Below are positions 21,843-32,366 of a stretch of DNA of 64,000 bases, piece by piece. Position 1 is the first letter of the stretch; each line of letters starts with the position of its first letter. The DNA comes from Trichosporon coremiiforme (Eukaryota; Basidiomycota; Tremellomycetes; Trichosporonales; Trichosporonaceae), in contig BCJJ01000026.1 in NCBI GenBank assembly GCA_039545355.1, forward strand, positions 124,001-188,000, read 5' to 3'. The notes under the pieces were generated by a model. The model had not been told where the DNA came from and made no database searches. It saw only the letters and a list, made by a program, of their open reading frames with translations. Position numbers and translations under genes: made by a program.

Positions 21843-23388
21843 TCAGTCGAAACACAGCATCGCCTTTGTCGCCTCCTCGCCCTCGCCCTCCATTGCGAAC
21901 ATGTCTGGTCCCAGCGCAGCGAGCAGTTCGGGCACGCATCTCCGACCAGCGGGAGTGAGGAACTCGCCGAACTGTCCGAACGGGAGCGCGAAGAGCTTGC
22001 CCCGCTGCTTCATCGCGACCATGGCTCTGTCCAGGACCGATTTCGGGATGGTGTCCGGGTCGAGGAACCCCGGCGGGGGCGGGGAGGGCCAGTCGGCTTC
22101 GTCGTCTTCGTCTTCCTCCTCGTGTCCGGCCGCTTCGGCCGACGACCTCGGGAGTGGCTTCGCGGCCGCCTTCCACTCAGGAAGTAGCGTGTTATCCATC
22201 CCCTCGATCTCGGAGAAGGGCGTGTAACCCGTGTGCGAGGCGAGATACGCCGAGAGCTTGGGCGTCAGAGAGTGCCATTGCTGCGTTCCCGGGTCGACGA
22301 GGAAGCTCGGCGCGTACTCCGCCTTGTACGCCATCTTCTGGCAGTTCGCGATCCAGTATCCTGACGTCAGCTTCGCGCACTGCAGTAAGCTGCACTCACC
22401 CATGTACAGCCATCGCATGCCGGGCGCACCGGCGGCAGCCATACGGCGCACGAGTCCCAGCTCATACAGCGCAGACAGCTTGCCGAGAGCCGCCCACGCC
22501 CAGTCCGGGTCCCAGATGAAGTACACGCTCGACACGCAGTGGGGCAGCACGTCGATGACGCTGATACCGACGAGATCTCCGTCGACGCGATATAGCAGGT
22601 GGTAGCTGCCGTACGTTTTCGGCAGGCCATCGCTGTCGCCGGTGTACGTTATCCGCTCGTCCTGATGTCAGCTGGAACTGGAGCTCGAAGGAAGCTTACA
22701 CCCAGGGGACTGTCGCAGAGGAAGTTTTCAAAGCCGCGCCGCGTCGCCTTATGCGGCGGGTCGTGGTGCACTGCCATCTGATACCGGCGGTATAGCTCGA
22801 ACGTCTCCGTTGTCGCCTTGGCGGGGCGGAACTCGAGCTCGAACGTGTGCTTCCCCTTGCCCTTGTCGCCGATGAAAGCCTGCAGCTCTGTGTCCAGGTC
22901 GAAGGGCGCCGCCTTCCCCTTCCCTTTGCCTTTCTTCCCTGCTTGCGGCTTGTCGGACATCGGATCGTCGGTCGCCTTCTCACCCGGCTGCAGCCCAGTC
23001 TCGAGGTATCGGTTCCACCGGTTCAGTGCTGAGCGCTGGTGCCGGTTCGGCTTGAAGGCGGACGTGTCGAGCCGGATCGTGTACTGCGGGCAACATGTGC
23101 GGGCCATGTCGGGGCTGAGAGTCAGTTGGGCAGACTTACTTGGAAGCTCACTGGTACGTGAATGAGCCGGAGCGACGCCATCCCCGGTCCATCATCTTCT
23201 CATAGTTCTCCGGCGACATCTGCTTCCCGATCACTGTTGTAAGCTTTGCATCGAATTGTCGTCAGCTTGTGACACTTACTTCCATACGAAAGACTTGTCT
23301 CACCCTTGCTTCGCTGACCGGCCGGTGAGCAGTAGCCGCATGTCGACTTGTAGTACGCATACGGCGTCAACAGCGTCAAGTTCGGCAT
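21843..23388 (-). CDS. ATE1: Arginyl-tRNA--protein transferase 1
   Basis: Five exons: 23280-23388, 23152-23233, 22700-23114, 22400-22661, 21843-22360; 461 aa. Seen: the N-terminal Cys motif STCGYCSP, SYGM, the box YEKMMDRGWRRSG, then MARTCCPQYTIRLD, YRRYQMAVH, and the C-terminal GNAT-like half with YRVDGDLVGISVIDVLPHCV, SSVYFIWDP and the GYWIANCQKMAYKAEYAPSF block, all in ATE1 order. The enzyme transfers Arg from Arg-tRNA to N-terminal Asp/Glu (or oxidised Cys) in the N-degron pathway. A Lys/Gly-rich insert (KKGKGKGKAAPFD) lies between the halves, and an acidic tail follows. All four introns are 37-46 nt; the last (22361-22399) is 39 nt, in frame and free of stops. Start chosen at MPNLTLL because it places the Cys motif at the usual distance; an upstream in-frame ATG at 23457 exists. 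Confidence 0.93.
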
Positions 23389-23867
23389 CTCGTTGCCAAG
23401 TGAGCGTGCAGAACACGAAGAAGGAAGGCAAGAAGTTGGGCTGTTGACGCGACGCAAGATCAGCCTCGCTTCGATGGCATGGAAGTGGAGGTCGTGCCTG
23501 AACTGAGATTACGCAAGGTCGGTGAAGATCTGCTTCCGCTTGGCAGCGTTGGTGAGAGGGACCCTCGCCCTCCATTCCACTTTCCAGCAATGCAGCAAGC
23601 CTCGTGCATGCAGACCGAGCTGCACTATCAGCACAAGGCACGGAGTAGCGAGCGTGCTGCTTTTTCCGACGAGAAACGCCGTTGGCATGATGAAATGCAA
23701 CAGTGACAGCCCGAAGCTCGCCGATCCTCGAAGCGCCTCGTGGCGTCTTCCAGAAGTGTCCATGACGTCGGTCGCAGCCAACAAAAGTTGGTACAAAGAC
23801 TTGCACCGCCGGATGGTCTTGATTCTTCCTCTTTCACCACCTTTCACGTTACAACACTACACACAAC
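23389..23867. promoter_or_regulatory. Divergent promoter between ATE1 and the TPR-like gene
   Basis: 479 bp between two start codons facing away from each other. The side next to the plus-strand gene ends in a C/A-rich leader (ACAACACTACACACAACATG). Short open frames here overlap each other on both strands and look like chance. Confidence 0.45.
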
Positions 23868-25684
23868 ATGTCCCCCCAACCATCAGCGCCCGTGAAGCGG
23901 CCATCCGAGGATGACCATGGAAGCGGCAAGAAGCAGAAGGAGCCGACCTACGACACCTACGACGAGTGTTTCGAGGGAGGCGTCGAGATGGAGGAGAAGG
24001 GAGAGCGTTACAAGGACGGCGAGAAGGTAAGCTACAAGTATGTGTTCGTTAGTTAACCATTCAGGCCCTGAGGTTCTACGAGAAGGCTGCCGCGCTCTAC
24101 CAGAAGGCGCTCGAGAAGAAGGAGACGTACGACGCGGCGTACAACCTCGCCCGCGTCCAGTTCCGCCTCGCCACCGAGTTCCTCCTCCCGCCCTCTGTTC
24201 TCGATGTGTACGCCTCGGCGATTGGATTATTCAAGCAGGCGATGGAGCTCACGACCGACCCGCTGCTCAAGTCGGACGCCGCTTTCAACCTCGCGCAGGT
24301 TCTCTCGTCCTGGGCCGACTTCATGGAGGAGTACGTTGGCGACGTTGGCGAGAACGCCAAGGAGCTGCGTGACGGTGCTGTTTCACTCCTGACGCCCGTT
24401 GTCAACACGCAGATGACCTGGGTCGAGGGCCAGAGGCGCGAGGACGAGGAGAAGGCCAAGGCCGAGGAGGGCAAGACCGAGGAGCAGAAGCAGGCCGAGG
24501 AGAAGGAGAAGGCCGACAGCATGCAGGTCGACGCCGACGAGGAGGTGTACGAGGAGCACAAGCCGACGCCGGACTCGGTCGTCGACTCGCTTCTCATGAT
24601 CGCCGAGATCGGCACGCGGCTGTGGGAGACTGCTGAGCCGCCCCAGCCCCCGACCGAGCAGAACCAGGAGGCCGTCCGCGGCATGATCGAGACTGCGCGC
24701 CAGTACGCCTCGCCCGAGCGCCAGCCCGAGGTCGACCTCGCCGACTTTAAGGTTCTCCTCGCCTACGACGGAGTCATGTGGGACCTCTTGAAGGACAAGG
24801 CCGTCCCGAACTCGGGCATCGAGAAGAGCATCGAGGCCGCCATCAGTGCGCTCACGAAGCTGCTGAACTCGCTCGACGCTCAGCCGGGACAGGACAGCAC
24901 GACTCGCGCCGACATTCTCACGACGCTCGCTGAGACGGAGATGACCGCCGGTGAGCGCACTCTCTTCTTCATGAGGAAGTTCCCGGATCAGGCGGCCGCC
25001 CTTGCCCCCAAGGCGTGGTCGTACTTCGCTGCCGCGACGCAGCACCTTACCGCCGCGACTGGCCTCCCGCCGACGCAGCAGACCCCGAAGGAGTTCCGCC
25101 CGAACCTCTACATCGAGCTCGCCAAGGGCTCGCTGAACCGTGCCCGCCTTGCCCCTGCCTACGACGCGGCCAAGAACAACGCGCAGCAGCTCCTGAACAA
25201 CTGCTCGGCGTACGGCGCCAAGGCGGCCGACACGCTCGGCTGGAACTTCCCCAAGCTCCCGACAAAGGACACCGAGACGACTGCGACCAAGCTCGACCCC
25301 CCGCACGCTTCCGGATGGGACATGGAGCTGCTCGCGCGCACGCTCGTCTTCCTCGAGCTGCGTATCTGCTACTTTGTCCGTGCCGGCAAGATCATCGCCG
25401 ACGACGCCGTCAGGGCCAAGTACGAGGCGGCCGCCAAGGCCATCGTCGCTAGCGTCACTGCTGTTCCGTCCGGTCCCCGCCGAATCATGCCGAAGGACCT
25501 GCAGCGCTTCGTCGAGGACATTGAGGAGGCCGAGGGCGGCCTCGAGTCCGAGGAGGACGAGTGGTGGCGCGAGGTCGGTCAGGGTCTCCGCAACGGCCTC
25601 TCCGAGGAGGAGGCGCCGTGCACCCGGCCCCTGGCCCAGAGCCTGTTCGACGGCGTCGGCGAGGAGCAGCCGGCCACCCAGTAG
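23868..25684 (+). CDS. TPR-like protein of unknown function
   Basis: Exons 23868-24026 and 24065-25684 (38-nt intron), 592 aa. After a polar N-terminus with a basic KRPSEDDHGSGKKQKE patch, the protein is helical and repeat-like: EEKGERYKDGEKALRFYEKAAALY and YASAIGLFKQAMELTTDPLL look like tetratricopeptide units, and later segments (YNLARVQFRLATEF, FNLAQVLSSWADFM, LYIELAKGSLNRARLAPAYD) continue the pattern. A Lys/Glu-rich linker sits at about 190-220. I do not recognise an orthologue with certainty; the layout is distantly like Ett1/Nro1 or NASP-type TPR proteins, which act in nuclear transport or histone handling, but no diagnostic motif decides. The C-terminus is acidic. Codon use matches neighbours, so this is an expressed-looking gene. 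Confidence 0.75.
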
Positions 25685-25786
25685 AGTAAGAAGTAAAGCA
25701 TAACACCAACAGCAATAATGTATCTATGTGGCATCTTGAACCCTGTTGCGCTGACTATGACACACTGACAATGGCTATGCTACAAT

Positions 25787-26512
25787 CTAAAAGAGGGTTT
25801 CCTCGGCGTCCTTCTCCTTCTCCTTCTTCTCGTCCTTGCCCTCCTCGTACCGACTTCCGCGGGAGCGGCGGCGAGCTCGGCGCTCCTCCTTCTCCCTTTC
25901 CTTAACCTCACGGGCAACGAGCTTCTCCCTCGCCTTCGTCGCGCGTAGGATCTCCTTCTCGCGCTCCCGCTCCTCCTTCGCCTCCTGCTTCTCACGCTCG
26001 CGCTCCAGTTTGTGCTTCGAGTGCAGCTCGCGCAGCTCCGCCTTGCGTCTGACTTCCGCCTCGGCTTCGCGAGTGCGGCGCAACTTCTCAGCCTCCTTCA
26101 GCGAGAGCGCCTGCATTGCCGGTGAGAGGGGCGGAGACGGAGGCGGAAGCGCGGGAGATGTCGACGGCTCGGGCGTCCTCGAGAGCTTGTCGCCGGGGGG
26201 CCTGATCGACTCGCGGGCTGCGGTTAGCCGTGCTGGGGAGGTAGGGGACACACCAGTAACACACGCCTCGGACTGGTCGTCCGCGATCGAGTGTTTCGGG
26301 TCCGACCCGAAGACATCTGCGCCAAAGTCGTACTGGCTCCCTTCGGGCAACGTGGCAGCATACGGCCGCGGCGTCGCCTTGGCGGACGAGCTGGGCTTGT
26401 TTGGTCCGAAGATGTCGGCGCCAAACTCGAACTGGCTTCCGCCGAGGGTGCTCTCCGCATCCCGAGGAGCCGGCCAGTCGCTGCTGACGGAAGGAGCCGA
26501 ATGAATGCGCAT
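25787..26512 (-). CDS. Hypothetical coiled-coil protein with duplicated FGAD motif
   Basis: Single open frame of 241 aa; function not recognised. The N-terminal half carries two copies of one motif, GSQFEFGADIFGP (about 25-37) and GSQYDFGADVFGSDP (about 58-72), separated by a Ser/Pro/Ala linker; such short repeats resemble binding peptides. A Pro/Ser-rich linker leads to a single highly charged helix of Lys, Arg and Glu (about 130-235, for example AREKLVAREVKEREKEER), likely a coiled coil or stable single alpha-helix. Only 102 bp separate its stop from the stop of the TPR-like gene (convergent). A 36-nt stretch at 26218-26253 starts with GT, ends in CTAACCGCAG and is in frame, so it may be a mini-intron; removing it would delete 12 residues. 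Confidence 0.65.
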   Translation of the reverse strand: MRIHSAPSVSSDWPAPRDAESTLGGSQFEFGADIFGPNKPSSSAKATPRPYAATLPEGSQYDFGADVFGSDPKHSIADDQSEACVTGVSPTSPARLTAARESIRPPGDKLSRTPEPSTSPALPPPSPPLSPAMQALSLKEAEKLRRTREAEAEVRRKAELRELHSKHKLEREREKQEAKEEREREKEILRATKAREKLVAREVKEREKEERRARRRSRGSRYEEGKDEKKEKEKDAEETLF

Positions 26513-27075
26513 TGTCGTTTAGAATGGCGCAGTCGCGGATTCAGGCTTCAGGGAGGGAGTGATGTTGGCCGGTGAAGAGGATCAGACGAAGAGCGGTAGA
26601 GCAGTGACAGGTGACAGATGCAGAAGTCGAGAAGCAGCATGTATGATCGTGTATATACCCACCTGCTCAGGCCCACCTCGCGACCACACCGACGCAAGCG
26701 TTGGACGGTCGGTGGTTCTCGCGTCTCCTCACAGACGCCCACGGGCCGCCCAAGCCAGGTAAGGCACCCCACCCGCTGTCCTGGGGCTGGTGGCCGTCAT
26801 CGCTTGCGAAGTCACCACGCACCCAGTGTTCGTTACGCCAGTTCCGATTATGCTTCTGAGGCTCTTGATATCCCGTCCGGACCCGCACTTCTGCTGCATG
26901 TGTATCTGAAACGCACCAGCGGCCCAGCGACAGCTTCCAACCAATGAATTACGTAATCTCTGTTATCTTATCTCCAAGAAGGTTCCATGATGAATGGGCT
27001 AACCTGACAAACGGAGATGCGAGGGTGACATAGGTGGTCGGTCGTCTTTAAAGTCACAGTGTCACATACAGACTC
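26513..27075. other. Intergenic upstream of the coiled-coil gene
   Basis: 563 bp between the coiled-coil gene start and the right-hand pseudogene end. It presumably contains the promoter of the minus-strand gene. No coding frame, repeat or RNA gene was recognised. Confidence 0.35.
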
Positions 27076-28094
27076 TTAAGTAACATACAGACGAAACCCA
27101 TTCAAATCCAGGGCGTCAGGCAATGTTATCTGACACTCTACGGAGCATTGCAATGCGCATGATGGAACTAAGCCCTGAACGACATCGCTTGAATTAGGTG
27201 CGCATGGAGAAATGCTGACGCTGCCAGAGCCGCCAGAGCCACCGAAGCCGCCAGAGTCACTGTCGGTGTCGGCGTCGTCGTCGTCATCAACGTCGACCTT
27301 GCTGCCGTACTTGCTCTTCAGGCCGCGGTTCAACTTGACGACGTATGCAACAGCTCTGTTCAGCGGATCCTGAACGAGGGTTTCAATGCGCGACTTGAAC
27401 TCCTCGTCGATGCCATCGCCGGCAAGAACCTATTGCAGTCCGTCGAGTGCCTTAGCGAGCGACTCGTTGGTGTCTCGACCGGCCTGAACGTTAGCCTAAC
27501 ACTCGAAGAATGTTACTGACGCGACGCAGGCTTCGAGCATTGACCTCGCGCTTCCGGCGCACCCCGCACGTCGAGTGCTTCGGCGACGCCTTACAGCCCA
27601 AGCAATCGCAGACCACGGTGAAGAGGTATGCGGCGAACTCAGACTGTTGGGGTTGGACGCCCGAGCGGACCGCGGTGATGGCGGCGCGGAGTTGCTCAAG
27701 GCCCGCCGTCTTGCCCGGCAGATACTTGTCCACAGTCGCGAGGATGATCGACGTGGCGGCGCCGCCGTTTCGCTTGCACTTGACTTCCCATGTCAGTGGT
27801 GCTTACTGATGTCACTCACCGGGAACCTCGATGAAGACGGCCCCGTCGGAAATCTGGTCGTGCTCTCGCGCGTAATGCGCCGGGGAGCGAGCGCCTGGCG
27901 CGATTCGCGGAGTTCGTCCGCGACAGTCTTCTTTGGGTATTTGCCGTCCCTGGCCTTGAAACGGCGTTTGGCGGCTGCCTGCACATGGTGCAATAACACC
28001 CGGCACGGAAGAGCACCGTAGCGGGCGAGATGCGCATGGTGTAATCATCGTAGTCTTGGAAGATGGTGGCGAGTAGAGGTATGGGGTTGCCCAT
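27076..28094 (-). pseudogene. Probable degraded gene, reading frame broken by TAG and frame changes
   Basis: No family recognised. Two good mini-introns support former coding: 27784-27819 (36 nt) and 27484-27520 (37 nt, with GGCTAACGTTCAG at its 3' end). Splicing them joins FIEVPVKCKRNGG..., ATVDKYLPGKTAGLEQLRAA, EFAAYLFTVVCDCLGC and AGRDTNESLAKALDGLQ in one frame. A TAG at 27430-27432 then interrupts, but the same frame stays open for about 117 more codons (VLAGDGIDEEFKSRIETLVQ, LNRAVAYVVKLNRGLKSK, an Asp/Gly-rich tail) to 27076. Upstream, protein-like stretches change frame twice (frame of MGNPIPLLATIFQDYDDYTM, then LLHHVQAAAKRRFKARDGKY, then AREHDQISDGAVFIEV). A continuous model from ATG 28048 to the TAG (181 aa) exists but its N-terminus looks non-natural. 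Nonsense mutation plus indels is the simplest reading; a sequencing error or true short gene is possible. Confidence 0.4.
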
Positions 28095-30260
28095 CGGATG
28101 TACGCCTGTAGTGCAGAGACCTTAAAAGCAGGTTGGTAGCGGAGCTCGAGAGCGGACTGTACCTACTCTGTTATATGCGAATTGGGTGCCCGCACAGCAC
28201 TCTATCTGACCCCCTCTCGCGGTGATGTCACGGCGAAGCGATCGTCATGATCACCACGAACGCTACCGTCTTGCTTCCTGCACAGCTTGGTCTCACCATC
28301 GTTCGAAGTTGCAGTCGAGCCATCTGATGAGTATCAGTGAGGATCTGAGATCGTTCTCAAGCCATGGGCGTCGACTGATGCTGTGCTCCATGAACCCGGT
28401 TTCTCGGGGTCTAAGAAGCCGCGTCATTGTTGGAACCATCATCTGTGCGCTGTTCCGAAGGCAGATGCCGGGTTCTCTAGCGACCCCTGAAACCCGGGCG
28501 CGGGGTCACATCTGCCCGGCAACGGACGGGGGCGCATACTGTATGTCCACCTCCACACGGCTTGCCCGAGCACGGAATCGGGCGTATCGCAGCAGCAGCG
28601 ACTTCTCCGCACGCTGCTTGTGTCAGAAGCGCAGATCGCCGCTTCTGAGGCAGATGTGAGAACAACCGAGTCGCCTTTCGAGAAGATCAGCGGCTTCGCG
28701 GCAATGGACGGACAGGCACGCTCAAGGGGGCGGCGTGACGACGCCCCGCGGCGGGTCCGACAGACTTTCCGATCAGCGTAGGTCAAAGTTCTCTTCTTAG
28801 CGATCCTCACACGGGGTATTTTCGGACTGCGCGGTCTTGGGTTCCGAAGGCGGCACCGAGAGTGGAGGAACGCCCTTCGGATCAAGTCAGGTTCGGCGAT
28901 CTGTGCTGAATGCCGCAGGGTGGCAGAGTTGCGCTGATACCGACCGGCTGAATTTGCATGAGTATTCTGCTGATATTGTCAGCGGCTTTGGGCAGAATCA
29001 CGTCAGTCAGTGGTCAAAGTCAAGAAGTGCTTGTCTTGTGCCCGAGTGTCCGTGTAGAGACGGTCGTGTGGAAAGTCAGGGAGTGAAATTAGCGTCGAGG
29101 AGGACGAGCTTGACAGCCAGAGGCTTCACCTTGCTGTCATCCGTTACGGCCGTGTTCAACTCTGTTTGACACACGACCACGGACAAGACCGCTCGCAATA
29201 GGGCCTCAATGACTTGGCGAATCTTGGCGGGCAACTCTGAAGCAGCCCTTGGATATAGACGGCTCAGGTGACCCAGAACTGTGCAAGGTTGACTAGGTAT
29301 TGTCGTTAAGGTGGTTGCCGTTGAGCGGGGAGGAGGGTGGCGCTCAAACTCGGACAGAGTTCCGGAGCCAAGCATTCCGCTGTCTGTTTCTCATCGTCTC
29401 CCACGCGCACCACGAGCTGGCCTGCTGGCCTTACACACAGGGCCGAAATGTCGATTCGCCAGGGTTGGAAGGTGGGCAGCACTGAGCGACGCATGTGCTG
29501 ATTTGATGGATGGGGTCACCGGATGTTGGCCGGGCCGTGTTTTGCCGGGCCGGTCCTCGATATACCGTTTCCAGCACCAAGCCCGCGCCAGAGCAGGCTC
29601 CGACACGGCGCCGGTATCGGCATGTGATCAGGGCTCTCTGGGCAAACGTGGTGTCCTCAATATTCTTATGGCTGAAGCACGACACCGCAGGCGCAGAACA
29701 CTGAATGCAGCCTCCCTGCGCCAGGTCCGGACCGGAGTCAGGGCGGACGTTTCGAAGTCTGAGATGTCGGAGCGAACCTCTGCTTGTTCACCTTCTCCCC
29801 ACCGATCGATGGGAACCTCCGGAACTGGGCTAAGCTAAAGGGAGGGGCTCTGCGAGCTCCGCGTCCCCACCACCTGCATGAGGGGGGCAGCACGGGGTCT
29901 CCAGCGCACAAGTCACCGCCTGCTGCCTTCGTGTAGCCCTAAACAAGCGCCCAACAGCCTATCCGGATGTTCGTCGTATAGGTCGTATGACGTCCTGGGC
30001 TTGATTCCAGCGGCGCTGAGCCTCCCCCCACCCCCCTTCTGGGGCATCGGCCCTTCTCATCGTGCTCCATTCCTGGCCGTTCCGGGCTCCCGCGCTGCTA
30101 AACTTGGGCTAGGCTTTGCCGGCTTCACGGGCAAGACGATGAGGCTGCTGGCTCACCCGCGCGACGCTACGGCCAGGGCCGAGGGCTCATCCGTGTTATA
30201 AACAGCAAAAGTTCGGGTCGCGCAGATCTCTTCCCCGCAATCTAGCTTCACCTCAGCACC
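28095..30260. other. Gene-free stretch of 2.2 kb
   Basis: Only short overlapping open frames on both strands. A minus-strand frame around 29076-29260 (LPAKIRQVIEALLRAVLSVV) looks somewhat protein-like and may be a remnant related to the neighbouring pseudogene, but too little remains to call. The last part before 30261 is probably the sugar-transporter promoter. Confidence 0.35.
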
Positions 30261-32366
30261 ATGTCCTCCTTCACCGAGAAGCCCCCGGGCATCTCGCGGC
30301 ATAACATCGTCACCAAGCTCCAGAAGGGCAAGCTGCTCATCGCCATCAACGCCATCGCCTCCCTGTCCATCTTCTTCTTCGGCTATGACCAGTGAGCTTC
30401 CCATCCACCCGATTCCAGAGGACGCGAGGCCAATAACCGCAGGGGTATGATGGGAGGTGTCAACAACGCCGAGGATTACATAAGACGAATGAAGTTCGGT
30501 TACACCGAGATGAAAGACGGCAAACCGACCCCTGTGGTCACCGACTCGCTGCTCCAAGGAGGCATTGTGTCCGTCTACTACCTTGGCACGCTCGTAGGCT
30601 GCCTTGCGGGCGGCTGGCTGGCGGACAAGGCCGGCCGTATCCGAGGAATCGCATTTGGCGCTTTTGTGGCGATTATTGGCGCCTCTCTCCAATGTTCCGC
30701 CATGAATCACAACTGGATGATTTGCGCTCGCCTTATCAACGGCTGTGGCACTGGTATTCTCAACGCAATCGTACCGGTCTACTCTACAGAGACGGCTGAT
30801 CACAAGAGCAGAGGAATGTTTTTGGGTATCGAGTTCAGTCTTAACATCTTCGGTAGGTGCTCTTTGATAGGTGCATTCTACTCGCAAGCATCAGGGCTAT
30901 CTCCTGTAGAAGTTTGGAAGCGAAAGAAGCAGATTTGATGGAGTTATGGACGAAGACGTGGATGACGGAACTCCGATGAGGCGCCGATCAGCGGTGGTGT
31001 TTCGCTGACGAAACAGGTGTGGTTGTGGCGTACTGGATGGAATATGGCCTCTCATACATTGACGGGGGGCGCAGCCCCTTCCGGTGGCGCTTCCCGATCG
31101 CCTTCCAGATCATCCCTCTGCTCGTTTTGCTGGGGACCGTTTGGTTCTTCCCTGAGTCGCCCCGCTGGCTCGCCAAGGTCGGTCGCAACGATGAGGCGCA
31201 GTACGTTCTCGGCCGGCTGCGTGGCACCGATCCCGAGGGGCAGGTTGAGGCCAAGGTGGAGTACGAAGAGATCCAGGCCGTCATCCGCGACGAGGCTCAC
31301 ATTCCGACAACTTACTGGGCTGTCTTCACGGGCATCGGTTCCGGCGACCTCCACCTTGGCCGCCGCTCGTTCCTGGTCATCTTGCTGCAGATTCTGCAGG
31401 AGTGGGTGAGTAGCTCGCGATTCATGGGTGCTTGGAAGCTTCTGCTGACTCTGACAGGTCGGAATTGCGGGTGTCACTATCTACGGTAAGTGATCAGCGT
31501 CGAACTCAGTTACGATGGTCGTAAATGTTTGGAAATGTGGAGGTGTGCCACTGCGCGTCGATCGCGATCACCAAGATCGGTGCCACCATGTTGCGCCCTT
31601 CCTACAGACCATGGCCGGAACCGTGCCAGATGCTTTGCGCAGTGCATGCTGACGTTCAGCCCCTACTATCTTCCGTCTGGCGGGCTTCGACAGCGACAAG
31701 GCGCAGTGGATCTCGGGTCTCAACAACATATTCTACATGTTCTCGACCCTCATCTGCGTCTTCACTCTGGACGTCATTGGCCGCCGGTGGACGCTCTACT
31801 GGGGTGCTGTTATGCAGGGCATCCCGATGTTCCTGTGCGGTGGTCTGACCCGCTTGGGTATCGATGCCGACGCGCGTGGTGACAAGGCCAGGGCCGGCTC
31901 GTACGGCATCGGCGCCGCGAGCATGATCTTCATCTTCACGTCCGTCTTCGGTGCGACGTGGCTGACCGTGCCGTGGCTGTACCCCGCCGAGATCTTCCCT
32001 CTCGCGGTGCGTGCGCAGGGTAACGCCATGGGTGTCTTCGGCTGGTCGATCGGTAACGGCTGGCTGTCGCTGCTCCTGCCCGTCTGCTTCGAGAAGATTG
32101 GCGAGAAGACGTATTACCTTTTCGGTATCGCCAACTTCATCTCGATCCCCATCATCTACTGCCTGTACCCTGAGACGAACCAGCGCACGCTCGAGGAGAT
32201 CGACCTCCTCTTCGCAGACCGCACGCCATGGGTCTGGCACGCCGAGAAGAACTTCAAGCGCCTCCAGGCCGAGCGCCCTGACATCGCGCACGCCCTCCAT
32301 GCCGGCAAGCGCGTCGACGTCGAGCAGGCCGAGAAGACCTCGGAAGAGCTCCACGAGAAGGCCTAA
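30261..32366 (+). CDS. MFS sugar transporter (hexose-transporter family)
   Basis: Five exons: 30261-30391, 30443-30852, 31017-31405, 31458-31485, 31660-32366; 554 aa. Twelve-helix sugar porter of the plasma membrane. Family signatures: FFGYDQGMMGGV in helix 1, GGWLADKAGRIRG after helix 2, RLINGCGTGILNAIVPVYSTE (the R-x-x-x-G-x-G and PVYxxE region), FPESPRWLAK before the central loop, LDVIGRRWTLYWG, and PETNQRTLEEIDLLF at the end of helix 12. GIAGVTIYAPTIF is produced by the join of the 28-nt exon 4 to exon 5. Substrate cannot be read from sequence; the closest signature set is that of fungal hexose/monosaccharide permeases. Two introns are about 51 nt and two about 170 nt. Confidence 0.92.

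Noticed and set aside
29076..29375. Minus-strand frame (LPAKIRQVIEALLRAVLSVV) as a gene or duplicate of the nearby pseudogene
   Set aside because: Too short, and the resemblance to the pseudogene's RIETLVQDPLNRAVAYVV region is too weak to claim by eye.
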